Source: Diplolepis rosae (taxonomy: Eukaryota; Arthropoda; Insecta; Hymenoptera; Diplolepididae). From it: a stretch of 64,000 nt of DNA. The DNA lies in NCBI GenBank assembly GCA_030998225.1, contig JAPYXD010000754.1, positions 4,216,001 through 4,280,000 of the forward strand, in the 5' to 3' direction. Positions 34,611-44,859 of the stretch are shown piece after piece. Within the stretch, counting starts at the first letter, position 1. Each line of letters begins with the position of its first letter. The notes beneath the pieces are model-generated. The model was not told the origin of the DNA and searched no databases. It worked only from the letters and a program-made list of their open reading frames with translations. Made by a program: the position numbers and the translations under genes.

Positions 34611-35089
34611 TTAAATCAAAATGTTTTTGATCATTTTATTCAGTCTAATTCTAGTCATTCAGTCAATTGATTTTGACTGAATACTTAGTGATTGTTTTCA
34701 ATTTTTATACCTATTTCTTGAAATTTGACTTATTTATATAGTAACTAAATCTAAATTAGTAGAAAGTGAGCCACTTATTGAATTTAGTCAAATTTCCTAC
34801 TGATTACTAGCAATCATTTTCCTAATTACTCATCAAAATATTTATAACGACTAATGGAATTAGTAGAAAATGACTAATAATTAGCAAAAATATTCACTAA
34901 AGTGAATTAGTAGCTCCCTTCTCAGTAATATTTTATTACTAATTTTTTCTATTGTCATAAATTAAATTTAATGAATTTAGGGAAAAAAAATTTATAATTA
35001 CAAAGATTTGGGAATTTACAACCTTTTTTAGTGCCTTCTATTCATAACATTGAGTGAAACATGAACTTCAGACTTATTGATTGACCTAT
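34611..35089. repeat. TTAGT/ACTAA-rich remnant related to family K
   Basis: Repeated GAATTAGTAGAAA, GATTACTAG and CTAATTACT words resemble the inside of the 15.8-16.1 kb element and the family K ends. Element borders are not clear. Confidence 0.4.
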
Positions 35090-35400
35090 TTTAGGAGAGT
35101 ATTTAATTTTAGAATGATAAATCTGGAAAAAGTCTCGAATTGGAATTCTATCCGAGCGAATCAGAGGTATTTCGAGACATTCCGAAATCTGTTTCCGAAT
35201 CAATCTGAAGAATGTTTTGAATGTCGTTTAATGAAGCCGGACCGAGTCGGAATGTCGAATTTATTTTTAACCGATTTGAATCATACAAGACTCAAAAAGT
35301 TTTTCGGAATGGTTCTAAATGATTCGGAAAGAGATTTTAGAATGGCTCGGATTTACTCAGATTGGACTCCTTGTAGAAACTTTCGCTATTGAAACTTTGG
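35090..35400. repeat. Second cluster of TCCGAATCA-type words
   Basis: It mirrors 31276-31600 with the opposite dominant orientation (GATTCGGAA, GGAATG(T/G)). The 103-codon plus frame across it is a product of the repeats. Confidence 0.55.
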
Positions 35401-35763
35401 ATTATTCATAAATTATTAGTGGTAATCAATGATTTATTTTCTAGAAAATTATGGTATTGAGAATTGCTAATATTTTTTCCAGAAATCTTAAGCGTTGACT
35501 TAATGAGGCCAATTCTCTGACAAACGGAAAAGAGAGCAACAAGCTGAGCTACGGGCTGTTTGAGTGACAGGAGTAACAGATTATTGGCCTCGCGAGCAAC
35601 ACTGTTTATGTAAAGGTTCCTTAGCATCCATTTATAAATGTCATACTTCTAACAAAAGCTTCGGTTATATACTTCATAAAGGAAGACGCTTAGGTTGATC
35701 AGCTTGTGTTTCTTAACACGTTCATGATGATAACATTTCAGTCTCATTTCCTCAAACTTCCAT
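35401..35763. other. Unique spacer
   Basis: A reversed A-box-like word (GAGCTACGGG near 35545) lacks a partner B box. Nothing else recognised. Confidence 0.35.
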
Positions 35764-36584
35764 GGAAGTAGTTTTCATTCACGAAAATTAGACCTCAGGG
35801 AAAAATAGATAATTTTGCATTCAAGAATAGCAATATTATTATTGAAGGGCTATTTTGAAAGAGAAAAGATTATTTTACATGGAAAAAATTTGAAACGCAG
35901 AAAAATAATTTTATTTTTGACCCAACTTTTTTTCTTATCGCTTCTTACCAAATTTCAATAGTACATTGTGCAACTAGGGAAAAAAATATTTATTTTGCGA
36001 GTGTGAAGTTTGATGACCGAGCAAAGCGAGGGTAACAACCATACGAGTAAAATAAATGTTTTTCCCGTGTTGCACACGATTTTTTTTCTACTAGCGGGTC
36101 AGAAAGTGGATTTGTTTGCCCCGCACGGGGCAATAAAGTCCACTTTATGGCCCGCTAGTAGAAAAAAAATTATGCGATTCTAATAAATCATGAATCATTT
36201 TTTCAGAGAAAAGTTTTCCCACAACTTCACCGTTTCTGATTTTTAAAAATAAATTCTTTAATAGCTGAAACCGTTATAAAAACATTTTCCAAAACGAAAT
36301 TTTTATAAACACATTACTGAAATTGATAATAATTTATTCATTTTCGAAAATTGGAAATGGTTAAGTTGAAGGGAACCTTTTTCTTGAAAAAGTGATTTGC
36401 AATTTATTAAAATTGCATAATTGTTTGAAATTTGGTAAGGAGCGGTAAGAAAAAAAGTTGGAGCAAAAATAAAATTTATTAATAAAATTATTTTTCCGTA
36501 TTTCAAATTTTTTTCATGGAAATTAATCTTTAAAGCAAAATTATCTATATTTGCCTCAGGTCTAATTTTCGTGGATCAACTACC
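35764..36584. mobile_element. Family E foldback element, copy 2, with nested family G
   Basis: The ends GGAAGTAGTTTTCATTCACG and the complement of TCGTGGATCAACTACC delimit two arms. A family G block (35958-36168) splits the left arm between ACCAAATTTC and AAAATTATGCGATT. TTAA is decayed to TTGA on the right. Confidence 0.8.
35958..36168. mobile_element. Family G insert, copy 2
   Basis: Nearly the same as 7230-7430, with the CCCCGCACGGGGC palindrome and GGCCCGCTAGTAG end. Confidence 0.75.
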
Positions 36585-36826
36585 TTGAGTACATACTCGT
36601 ATAGCGTAATCATCTAGCTCCTTATATTGAAAACTTTTCAATTTGTAGGCGTAGTTTCAAATAAAGCATTTTATATATCAAGCGCCATTTATTGAAAATT
36701 TGCAGCATTAAAAAGATACATTCACCCTCTTTCAAACGCACCTAAATTCATGTAAATCGGATGACAGATGTGAAAGTTACAGCAATTTCAATAAAAGAAG
36801 AAGTGTGCTAATGTTACAAAACAAAA

Positions 36827-38259
36827 ATGGAACAACGAGCAAATATAAAATTTTGTGTTAAACTTGAAAAAAAATTCGCTGAGACATACGAATTGATGAA
36901 AAAAGTTTATGGTGATGATTGTATGAGTCATACTCAAGTTTATACGTGGTTTACACGATTTAAAAATGGTCGTGAGGATTTAAATAACGACCTAAGGCCA
37001 GGTCGTCCTAAAGTTAGTAATCGTGCTGAATTGGTGGAAAAAGTCCGTGAAATCATTGGTATCGATGCAAATTTTACTACGAGAATGTTTGCTGAGGAAT
37101 TAAATACGAGTAAAAACACTATTTGGAGAATTTTAACTGAAGAATTGGGTAAAAAAAAATGTCTGTACACGTTTTTTTCCACATCAGTTAAATGCACCAC
37201 CTCAAAAGACCAAAAAAGTTTACGAATTTTTGATGAAAAAACGGATTTCGCTCATCAACCACCCTCCGTATTCGCCTGATCTATCACCATAGTCCAAGCA
37301 ACAGGGGATTTGTTATGACATTATTTATTTCAGAAAACGGACTGCGCCATCAGAAGAAAGGTTGGTCATAGAGTAATTGTGTCATGATTTGGACAACGAA
37401 ATATGATTTATAAATTTTGTATTAACATTTAAGACCAAAAAATCGCACTGTTTTAATTTTTTGTTTATAAGATTAAAGGTAATTATCCAATCTTAATAAC
37501 GTCAATTGGAAAGTTTTAGACAATCGAATTGTGAACGAAATAAGCTGTCGCTTGATCTGATTGGATAATTAGAAGCGGAGAAAATTTCGAAAAACCGGGA
37601 AATTTAGCTTTTGTTAAACAAATTAATATTTCAGTTAATTTTTAACATTTTTGGTTGAGAATTGGTGGCAAAGTAGCAGACTTTATGCTCTTCAAATGTA
37701 TAAAAAACGGACACTTTAAGATAATACGTTTTCGCGCTATTGACATATTAATTTATTTAATGCGTTAATTGTAAAATGTCTGCTTGCCGCAGAGGCGGAC
37801 CGATTTTTATTTTGAAAACGGCTTTTAAAAATATAAATAAATATATATAAATTGGATAATTACCTTTAATCTTATAAACAAAAAATTTTAAAAAGTGCGA
37901 TTTTTTGGTCTTAAATGTTAATACAAAATTTATAAATCATATTTCGTTGTCCAAAACATGACACAATTACTCTATGACCAACCTTTCTTCTGATGGCGCA
38001 GTCCGTTTTCTGAAATAAATAATGTCCTAAATCATTCATAACAAATTCCCTGTTGCTTGGACTACCATATGACTATTTTCTATTTCCAAAACTGAAAACC
38101 AAGTTGAAAGGAGCATTTTATGATGATATCCCAGCCATTCAAGCAGCCGTAACCGAGGTGCTGAAGAACATTCCTACTAATGACATAAAAAAATCTATGC
38201 ATGCGCTGGTTGATCATTCCAAACGTTGTATTGAGCCCAATGGAACCTATTTTGAATAA
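36827..38259 (+). pseudogene. mariner-type transposase, deleted and interrupted
   Basis: The N-terminal part is MEQRANIKFCVKLEKKFAET followed by a helix-turn-helix (VYTWFTRFKNGREDLNNDLR, RPGRPKVSN and VREIIGIDANFTTRMFAEEL). After CACATCAGTTAAATGCACC the reading jumps directly to the NAPP segment that normally follows the second catalytic Asp. About half of the catalytic domain, including the first two Asp residues, is missing. A frame change and the 775-bp palindrome then separate the C-terminus (YDYFLFPKLKTK to PNGTYFE). The third Asp is kept as the D of YDYFLF. Not functional. The same junction is found at 42.4-43.8 kb. Confidence 0.88.
37290..38064. mobile_element. Family P palindromic element, asymmetric copy
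   Basis: The ends TAGTCCAAGCAACAGG and complement are flanked by the 3-bp duplication CCA (37287-37289 and 38065-38067). The intact host reading CACC-TATGAC is restored when it is removed. The terminal ~210 bp on each side are complementary. The left arm then continues another ~330 bp without a partner, so the right arm has an internal deletion relative to the copy at 51288. Confidence 0.88.
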
Positions 38260-38337
38260 ATAATAACTTTCAAAGATAATATAATGTGTATCTTATTCTA
38301 TATCCAAAAAGTTCGGTTATTTTTGGGACACACTGTG

Positions 38338-38900
38338 TATATTGGCTGGACTGAGGTTTTTTTAATTTCACGAAAACATGAATAAATAAGTTGTATTTTT
38401 CGCAGTTTTAAAACAGAAAATTCTATTAACGTCAATTAATCCGGGTACGTCAGGTGTGAAAGTAGACGAAAAATGGCAAAAAAGTGAAATGGATTTAGTC
38501 ACTAACGAACTGCTGTAATTACTTTGTAATAGAATCTGAGAGACCCCTTCGGTAGCAAAGCTGTGATGTTGAAAGTATTAATCAGTTTTTGCCTTCACTT
38601 TGCCTTTTAATATATGACTTCGTTAAAACTTTAAATTACATTCAACATGATAAACTTTTACAATAACTTCTTCCACTATTATATATCTGCCACGTTTATT
38701 TTTCTACATTTTGAAATATTATTAATCACCTTAGCCAATATCTTAGAACTCCTAGCAGTTTTCTTAACATTTATTTTAATAGAGCTTTCGAAAAAAACAA
38801 TAAAATTTCACTAATTTCAAGTTGTTTTATTGGTAAACTTTTTTATTTTCCAGATACACTGTTAAAAATGTTCAAAGAATGTGAAAAATTAACTGACGTT
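38338..38900. other. AT-rich spacer
   Basis: Nothing recognised. Confidence 0.4.
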
Positions 38901-39130
38901 TTAGGGTACGTGCACATATTACGTCACACGCTTGGGAGGGGGGTGGGGGGGGGGGGGTAGAAGGTCGTCCACAGTTTGTGAAAAAGTGTGACTATTTTCA
39001 AATTTGTCGGGCACTCATTCTTTGATTTCAAATCCTTTCAAAACGAAAATATGAGATAAATAAGAGCGTGAAGTTACGTTCGGGGGGGGGGGGGGGGTGT
39101 CCAATGTTTGTGATAAATTTTCGGACACAT
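38901..39130. repeat. Two long G-runs in a repeated sequence context
   Basis: 38934-38957 is almost pure G and 39082-39097 is a run of about 16 G. Each follows a similar TACGT(C/T)-containing phrase and is followed by GTCCA(C/A)(A/T)GTTTGTGA. The two halves are therefore diverged copies of one unit of about 145 bp. They can form G-quadruplexes on the plus strand. Confidence 0.7.
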
Positions 39131-40150
39131 GAATCAGAATTTTCAGTAATTTGTAACGACTAGATTAGAAATTTTATTTAGAAATAAAACTATAAAGTAT
39201 TAAGCGTTTTTAAAATTCATTTATAAAATGTCATTACTTATATTAATTGTCCTTACAACTTTCTACTTAAAATTTTAAAAAATTCTACATTTTTAAAAGA
39301 CCAAACTAGATAACACTGTAAAATTTTCTTGGCCAATTTCCCTCAAAGCTGTTAGAACGTGAATTTTAAAAAAAATTTCTGAATTTTTACCAAAATTTAG
39401 TGGGCCTAATTCCCTAAACTCTCTTGTTTGCCGTTTCCAAACAAAGCACATATGAACCGGAAACTATAATCTTTAGCTTTCATCAGTAAATGCAACAAAA
39501 TTCCATTAAATTTCTTATATATTTTATTTGACCCGCATAAAGGAAGAAATCCATTGAAACCAAAGCCAGTTTCATTGTCTATAACTTTGATTTGATTTTA
39601 GTGTGAAAGGTACAAGCTTTCGTCTGAACCCACATTCGATTTTGTGGCGTGAAGGCCATTTTCGGTTTAACGGTCGTCGTCAACCCTCTTTTACGGCGTT
39701 CTTCGCAATTTCAAAATAACCAATAAAACGCCAGCACATATGTACTGTTTCTAGGTCGCGCAACAGATGCATCCCTTGAATTACTGCAACCGAAACAGTT
39801 CCAAGGTATCGAGTGAAACTTTGTCATATGTATGTCTAATCATATAAAAGTGGAAAAACCTGAAAAATGTCACCTAAAAAGTCTATTCTTTCAACCTGAT
39901 TCAATTGAAATTTGACAGATTTTTAAATTGTCAAATTCTAAGAAATTCAAATTTGTTAAAAATAGTGAAAAATGTTGTGAAATATCCCCATGATTTGTTA
40001 GAGATTATTTCATGTCTTTTCGGAGAATATATAATTTTACTAAGATTTTAAGATGTTTTTCTAAAGCGTCTAATAATTTACTTTTCCAAGAATGAGGTCT
40101 TTGAATCGAAAAATGGCAATTTTTCAGAATACACTGGGAAGAAGCTATTG
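39131..40150. other. Unique spacer, no gene recognised
   Basis: 39590-39830 is more balanced in composition. No exon or repeat recognised. Confidence 0.35.
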
Positions 40151-40423
40151 CTCTCTAAATCTGAATCAGTAAAAATCTACTGATTATCAGTGAAATTTGA
40201 CTGATTGAAATAGCTAAAAAGAGATTACTGCGAATTAGTCAAATTTCACTGATTACTTCAGTGAAAAGTAACTGATTTAACAGAGGAAAATATTGTTTTC
40301 ACTAATTAAACAGTGAAAATTAACTGATTTAACAGTGAAAAATATTGTTTCCACTGATGATTCAGTGAAAAGGCAAATCACTGATTCAATCAGTGAAAAT
40401 TTCACTGATTCAGATTTAGAGCG
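40151..40423. mobile_element. Family A MITE, copy 8
   Basis: Ends CTCTCTAAATCTGAATCAGT and the complement of a decayed CAGATTTAGAGCG. Its internal palindromes are in the opposite order to the other copies, so it is in the inverted orientation. Confidence 0.85.
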
Positions 40424-40547
40424 TGAAGTTACCTTAACGCAATTTGGTGTGCATGTATACAGGGTTGGGCAATAATGAATAACAATTAATTTACTACAGT
40501 AATTATTACTTTTTTTAAAATTCTAACTGTGATTAGAGACCTAATTA

Positions 40548-41455
40548 CGAGGTTCGTTCAAAAGGTCCTTAGAAATTCTAACAGATGGCGCTTGTAGTAT
40601 CGAAAATGGTTTGCTTTTTAGTAAGCATCATAACTCACTAGACAGCTGTCAAAATCTCAATTACAACCATCACATGGTTCCATTTTTATTGTCGTTTGAA
40701 GCAAAAAGCTTTTGTGTATTTAGAAAAATGGAAAAAAGTGAGTTTCGAGTTGTAATTAAACACTTACATTTAAAAGGCTTAACACCGAAAGAGATCAAAG
40801 CTAAGTTGGATGATGTTCATGGCACATCTGCTCCTGTTTTCGCAACTGTTTACAATTGGGTGAATGAGTTTAAACATGGCCATACATCCACAAAAGATGA
40901 ACATCGTTCGGGACGTCCAGTTGAAGTGACTACCCCCGAAATGATTGACAAAATCCACGACATAGTTTTGAGTGATCGACGAATCAAAGTGCGCGAAATA
41001 GTTGATGCCACAGGCATATCGCAAGGTACCGTGTTTTCAATTTTGCACGAAAAATTGGTTTGAAAAAAATCTCAGCAAGATTGGTGCCGCATTTTCTCTC
41101 AGAGGAGAATAAACGCAATCGTGTGGTCGACTCTGAGGCTATTTTGGCGATTTTCCGTCGCAATCCTGTCGAGTTTCTACGTCAATACATAACTGCGGAC
41201 GGAACATGGATACACCACTACATTCCAGAGACAAAGGAATAGCCAAAACAGTGGGTTTTTGAAGGCGAACGCCCAAATAGAAGCCTATTTTGAGAACCTT
41301 CCGAAACCCTACTTTTTGGATGGCTTAAAAAAGTTTGAGAAACACTTGCAAAAGTGTATAGAGTTAAGAGGAGATTATGTTAAAAAAAATTTTTAAATCT
41401 AAACGAAATAATTTGTTTTTCTATCGTTTTCTAAGGACTTATTGAACGACACTCG
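40548..41455 (+). mobile_element. irritans/cecropia-like mariner, internally deleted, 908 bp
   Basis: The ends CGAGGTTCGTTCAAAAGGTC and the complement of GACTTATTGAACGACACTCG lie inside TA at 40546-40547 and 41456-41457. One deletion has removed most of the catalytic region. Confidence 0.92.
40728..41392 (+). pseudogene. mariner transposase (irritans/cecropia type), frameshifted and deleted
   Basis: ATG at 40728 begins MEKSEFRVVIKHLHLKG, with the DNA-binding region VYNWVNEFKHG, SGRPVEVTTPEMIDKIHDIV and ISQGTVFSILHEKL. At about 41055 one G is lost and the frame shifts. The next segment reads KKISARLVPHFLSEENKRNR and continues to ADGTWIHHYIPETKE, where the first catalytic Asp is kept in a D-G-T-W context (usually D-E-T-W). 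A stop follows at 41240-41242. After QWVFEGERP the reading jumps to EAYFENLPKPYFLDGLKKFE and ends CIELRGDYVKKNF. The second and third Asp are therefore deleted. Confidence 0.88.
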
Positions 41456-41457
41456 TA

Positions 41458-41769
41458 CCATTACTTTGGTCGTGTGAGGAATGAGTAATTGACAATTTAT
41501 AATTACTAATGATAATTATTAGTAATTGAAATATATGGAAAAAATTTTCATATAACACCCGGAGATTACGCGCAACTATATCGATACCTAGTACACCAGC
41601 AGATCGTATTTTCGTAATTTTCGAGAATTTATGCAAAATATTCGGTGACTTTGCACCTCCAATGGTTTTTATTCAGTGCCTGAAGATGATCTCCTGGTCT
41701 GTGAATCACCAGGAGCACCAGGTTAAATTATTCGTCATTTTCTGGAACTTCTGCGAAATATTTAATATT
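41458..41769. other. Spacer
   Basis: Contains a short palindromic AATTACTAATGATAATTATTAGTAATT run at about 41499-41527, and no other recognised feature. Confidence 0.4.
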
Positions 41770-41850
41770 TGAACAATTTTTTCTGTGAGAAAAGGAACGC
41801 TTCCACTCCGCTGGGAATCGAACCCAGAACCTTTCGATTGCCAGTCGAAT
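41770..41850 (-). repeat. tRNA-like SINE fragment, anticodon arm to 3' flank
   Basis: Reading the minus strand: anticodon stem TTCGA/TCGAA around CTGGCAA (GGC), T arm CTGGG/CCCAG around TTCGATT, then CGGAGTGGAAGCGTTCC and TTTTCTCACAGAAA. Both stems pair perfectly. The 3' flank matches that of the copy at 46969. The D arm is missing at a sharp junction with the hAT-like fragment at 41851. Confidence 0.7.
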
Positions 41851-41854
41851 AACA

Positions 41855-42082
41855 ATGATTCACATTCAGTGCATGATGATGACGCAAAAGCTTAGTTTAT
41901 CGTCATTCAAATTAACTGAAATAGAATATTTGAAAGAATATTTACTTGTCATGAAACCCATTGCAACTGTTCTAGACAAATTGCAAGAAGAAAATGCAAA
42001 CTATTACGGTTTGCTTATGCTGGTCATTTTTTCAGCGAAAGATCATTTAGAAATGCGCTTCGAACAAAAAATCAATCAATAA
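41855..42082 (+). pseudogene. hAT-type transposase fragment
   Basis: The frame contains LTEIEYLKEYLLVMKPIATV followed by LDKLQEENANYYGLLMLVIF. That matches the [L/F]-x-E-Y-x-x-V-M-x-P-[IL]-A-x-x-L-D-x-L-Q segment seen in hAT/ZBED transposases upstream of their C-terminal dimerisation region. It stops at TAA 42080-42082. No other hAT part was recognised, so this is a relic. The assignment rests on one motif. Confidence 0.6.
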
Positions 42083-42438
42083 ACCAAGTCATGATCCTTA
42101 GGTAGAAGATTTCAATCATTGTAAGTGCCGCGTCATTGTATTTTCGGCAGAATTTCTCAAAGCCGACGAAAAATTTGACTTGTTGCGCTAGGTACGTGAT
42201 GATCAATAAGCGAGTGCATTATCTTCGGGCAATACATAAACATAGACAAGACCTGGACGACCAGAAGCATCAAATCGTGCTGAGTTAGTGGAAAAAGTAC
42301 GTGAAATAATCGCTATCGATGCAAATTTCACTGTGAGAATGCTGGCAGAAGAATTAAATTTATCTTACTGTACAATCTACACAATATTAACTGAAGATTT
42401 GGTAAAAGAAAGGTCACGTTTTGTTCCACATCAGTTAA

Positions 42439-43799
42439 GGGGAGGTTCTCATTCAAAATTTTCAAAAATTCGATTTTTTTTTCCTTGCATTTGTTGAAAG
42501 GTATAAGTGTCTACTATATTGTGTTAAACGGGTTTTTCGATCCGCGCATCAAAAAAGTTTCTACAGGCCATTGTTCGACAAGCCTGTCCCGTGCGCGTGT
42601 TTTGTCACTCGTAAACATGCCGAATTTGTTGAAAAAGGGCACTTGTATAGCCGCAAACTTGTTCAATGAAGGAGGCTCGTCATTGCTGAAGACTATGAAC
42701 GCGCTGGGAGTTGCTGTTGGGTCTGAAGCAGCCCATTTCGCCCGGACCTCTGATAATCAACGTCTGCAAGCTGCCGAACGCAGACTGTCCAGCTACGCGA
42801 GGACGGCTTATCTGGAGAAGAAAACTCGAGCCATTTCTCTCCAGGAGCAATTCGAGGTGGAGGAAGGACTGTTATACGGACCTGGCATCGCAGACTAATC
42901 GTGAGTTATCAAACAACCACAGAAAACAGTAAAAAACAAAAAATGTTGGTCAACATTGTTAAAGTCACATTTTAGTCCGCCATATTGGAATCGCGATTTT
43001 TATTTTTTTGATTTTGATACATATTAACTCAAATTCGTGTTTATAAATCACAAAACTCAATTTTGGCTGAAATAACACTTATTTTTTTGGTGGGGGTCCA
43101 CCATATTGGATCGGCCATTTTGAATTTCGAAAAACTGACTTCAGATTTGTAATCAGCGATGTCCAAAACCCATAATTCTATGTAATTGTTACAAAATATT
43201 GACATTCTACCACGAATAATTCATCGAAAGTGTTCTCAAAAGTTTAAACGCGTTTATCTCAAAACATGATTTTTCAAAACTGCGTACAATCTCATTTGAA
43301 AGCGGTTCAATTTAAAGACTTCATCTTTTGACTTCTCGAAAGAAAACCTTTTTCATTGGAGGAATGACCTATAAAATCTACAAATTCTTTGTATTCACTA
43401 TTTTTTGTGAAGCCTTAAAGTGGAAAAAAAGGGCTAAAAAATCGATCTCAAAGTTTGAGATCGCACCATTACGTCAAATTTGAAGTTTTTTATCCCTTTC
43501 TTAGGTCATTCCTCCAATAAATTTAGTTTATTTTTGAGCCTTATTATTAGTTTTGTGTTTCAGTTCGATCCTGAGGCAGCAGGCTGTACGCAGTTTTGGA
43601 ATTCCACGCGCACCTAATCTTAGACAGAACGTCACCACGGGCGCCATTTTGTTTTTTTTGTCTTGAAAAAATTTGTAAATGAAGACGAAAATATAAGCTT
43701 TTTGAATCCTAAAACCATTTCCTTCTATGCTTTTTCATTGGCCCACAACAAAATTCCAAATTTTGCTACCTTTTTAGTCATTTGAATGAGAACCTCTCC
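42439..43799 (+). mobile_element. TTAA-duplicating element, Kolobok-like
   Basis: The ends GGGGAGGTTCTCATTCAAA and near complement lie exactly between TTAA copies (42435-42438 and 43800-43803). The uninterrupted sibling mariner shows a single TTAA here. It contains a C-terminal coding remnant and AT-rich DNA with GCCATTTTGAATTTCGAAAA (43119), a word shared with the 49.5-kb tandem array. TTAA plus G-rich ends suit Kolobok or piggyBac; the coding remnant tips me to Kolobok. Confidence 0.85.
42485..42898 (+). pseudogene. C-terminal remnant of a transposon protein (LYGPGIAD tail)
   Basis: An open stretch of about 137 codons ends at TAA 42896-42898 with EVEEGLLYGPGIAD. Before it lie FNEGGSSLLKTMNALGV and the charged helical AERRLSSYARTAYLEKKTRA. 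From memory, transposon-encoded proteins of arthropods and cnidarians, including Kolobok-type ones, end with a '(F/Y)N-x-G-x-x-x-L-L-x-x-x-x-x-L-G' helix, an acidic stretch and a terminal Y-x-x-G motif. It lacks any catalytic core. The first residues and true start are unknown; the label is inference. Confidence 0.55.
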
Positions 43800-44172
43800 T
43801 TAAATGCACCACCTTACAAGACCAAAAAGTCAACGAATTTTTTATGAAAAAACAGATTTGTGTCATGGGCTACCCTCCGTATTCGCCTGATCTATCACCG
43901 TGTGACTATTTTCTGTTCCCACAACTAAAAACTGCAATGAAAGGAGCTTTTTACGATGACGTTCCAACCATTCAATCAGCTGTGACACAGGTGCTAAAGA
44001 ACATCCCAAAAACCGAGTTTAAAAAGTCTATGGATTAATTTGTTGATCGTTACAAACGTTGTATTGAGTCTAATGGAAGCTATTTTCAATAAATAATAAC
44101 TTTTAAAGGTAATATAATGTGTATCTTATTCTATATCCAAAAAGTTCGGTTATTTTTGGGACACACTGTGTA

Positions 44173-44859
44173 TGAAGGGACAAACTTATAGGACGTCGAA
44201 TTTTTTTTTTCAATTGGGGATATCTCTGGTTATAAAAGTTCAAATAACACATATAATTAGTGAAATGGAAAGCAGAAAAGTGGCCCTTTTTGCTGGTTTT
44301 TTCAGATTTGAAAAATAATAAAAATTCACGAAGTGATGGGTGCTCAAATAAAGAGAAAAACCGTGTTTTCCGCACATTTAGGTTAGGATTACTCAAAATC
44401 CTGACGTACTAGAGCAGATCTGAGGCCGGATTTGGATACTACGGGAAAAACTACTTTGAAAATGACTCCTATCTTTTCTAGATTAAATTTAACATTTTTT
44501 TTGCAGACCTGTGTAATCGTTAACTTGAAAGAAATGAATTATTCGACGAATACAGTAATAGTAATTGAACTTCTAATTACAATTACTTTTATAACTAATT
44601 TATAATTGCAAAATATAATATAATACAGTGTTTGTTTGTTATTATTGGAAATTTTTTTAATTATCCTTCAAATCTTGGGAAATTTGATGAGAAAAATATC
44701 AAATTTTTAGCAAATTTGAGGAAAACTTTAAATAAGTATGTAAACATTATTTTCCTAGAAAGTTTGGGGTGAAATTCTCAAAATATTTTTTACCTAGTAA
44801 ACATTATACAAAATATGGATAATATTATAACATAAAATATGTTTTCGAAAAGGAAGGCT
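44173..44859. other. AT-rich spacer
   Basis: 44380-44440 includes CTGAGGCCGGATTTGGATAC, similar to the 49.5-kb repeat words. Otherwise nothing recognised. Confidence 0.4.

Larger units (their letters stand above)
36827..38337 (+). mobile_element. Internally deleted mariner copy, split by a palindromic element
   Basis: The right end reads GTTCGGTTATTTTTGGGACA then CACTGTG before TA. The same end is found at 44170. No matching left end was found upstream; the left limit given is the start codon, so the 5' end may be truncated near the family E border at 36584. A 775-bp palindromic element sits inside at 37290-38064. Confidence 0.85.
42247..44091 (+). pseudogene. mariner-type transposase fragment, same deletion as at 36.8 kb
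   Basis: Reading starts at RPGRPEASNRAELVEKVREI, runs through DANFTVRMLAEELNLSYCTI and reaches RFVPHQL. After removal of the inserted element it continues NAPPYKTKKS. A frame change leads to PPYSPDLSPCDYFLFPQLKT, an in-frame TAA after KKSMD (44036-44038), then RYKRCIESNGSYFQ. VPHQL joined to NAPP is exactly the deletion junction seen in 36827-38259, so the two share a deleted ancestor. Confidence 0.85.
42243..44170 (+). mobile_element. Second copy of the internally deleted mariner, split by a TTAA element
   Basis: The 5' part is missing; the match starts at GACCTGGACGACCAG. The right end GTTCGGTTATTTTTGGGACA ... CACTGTG is followed by TA (44171-44172). A 1,361-bp TTAA-flanked element is inserted at 42439-43799. 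Confidence 0.88.

Noticed and set aside
35081..35392. 103-codon ORF
   Set aside because: It runs through the TCCGAATCA word cluster; its openness comes from the repeat.
35506..35560. Possible fifth tRNA-like unit on the minus strand (GTAGCTCAGC word)
   Set aside because: Only an A-box-like word is present. There is no B box or paired anticodon stem nearby.
37290..38064. TA target duplication for the palindromic element
   Set aside because: TA reading leaves extra bases compared with the intact mariner. CCA here and GTG in the second copy both give a clean 3-bp duplication.
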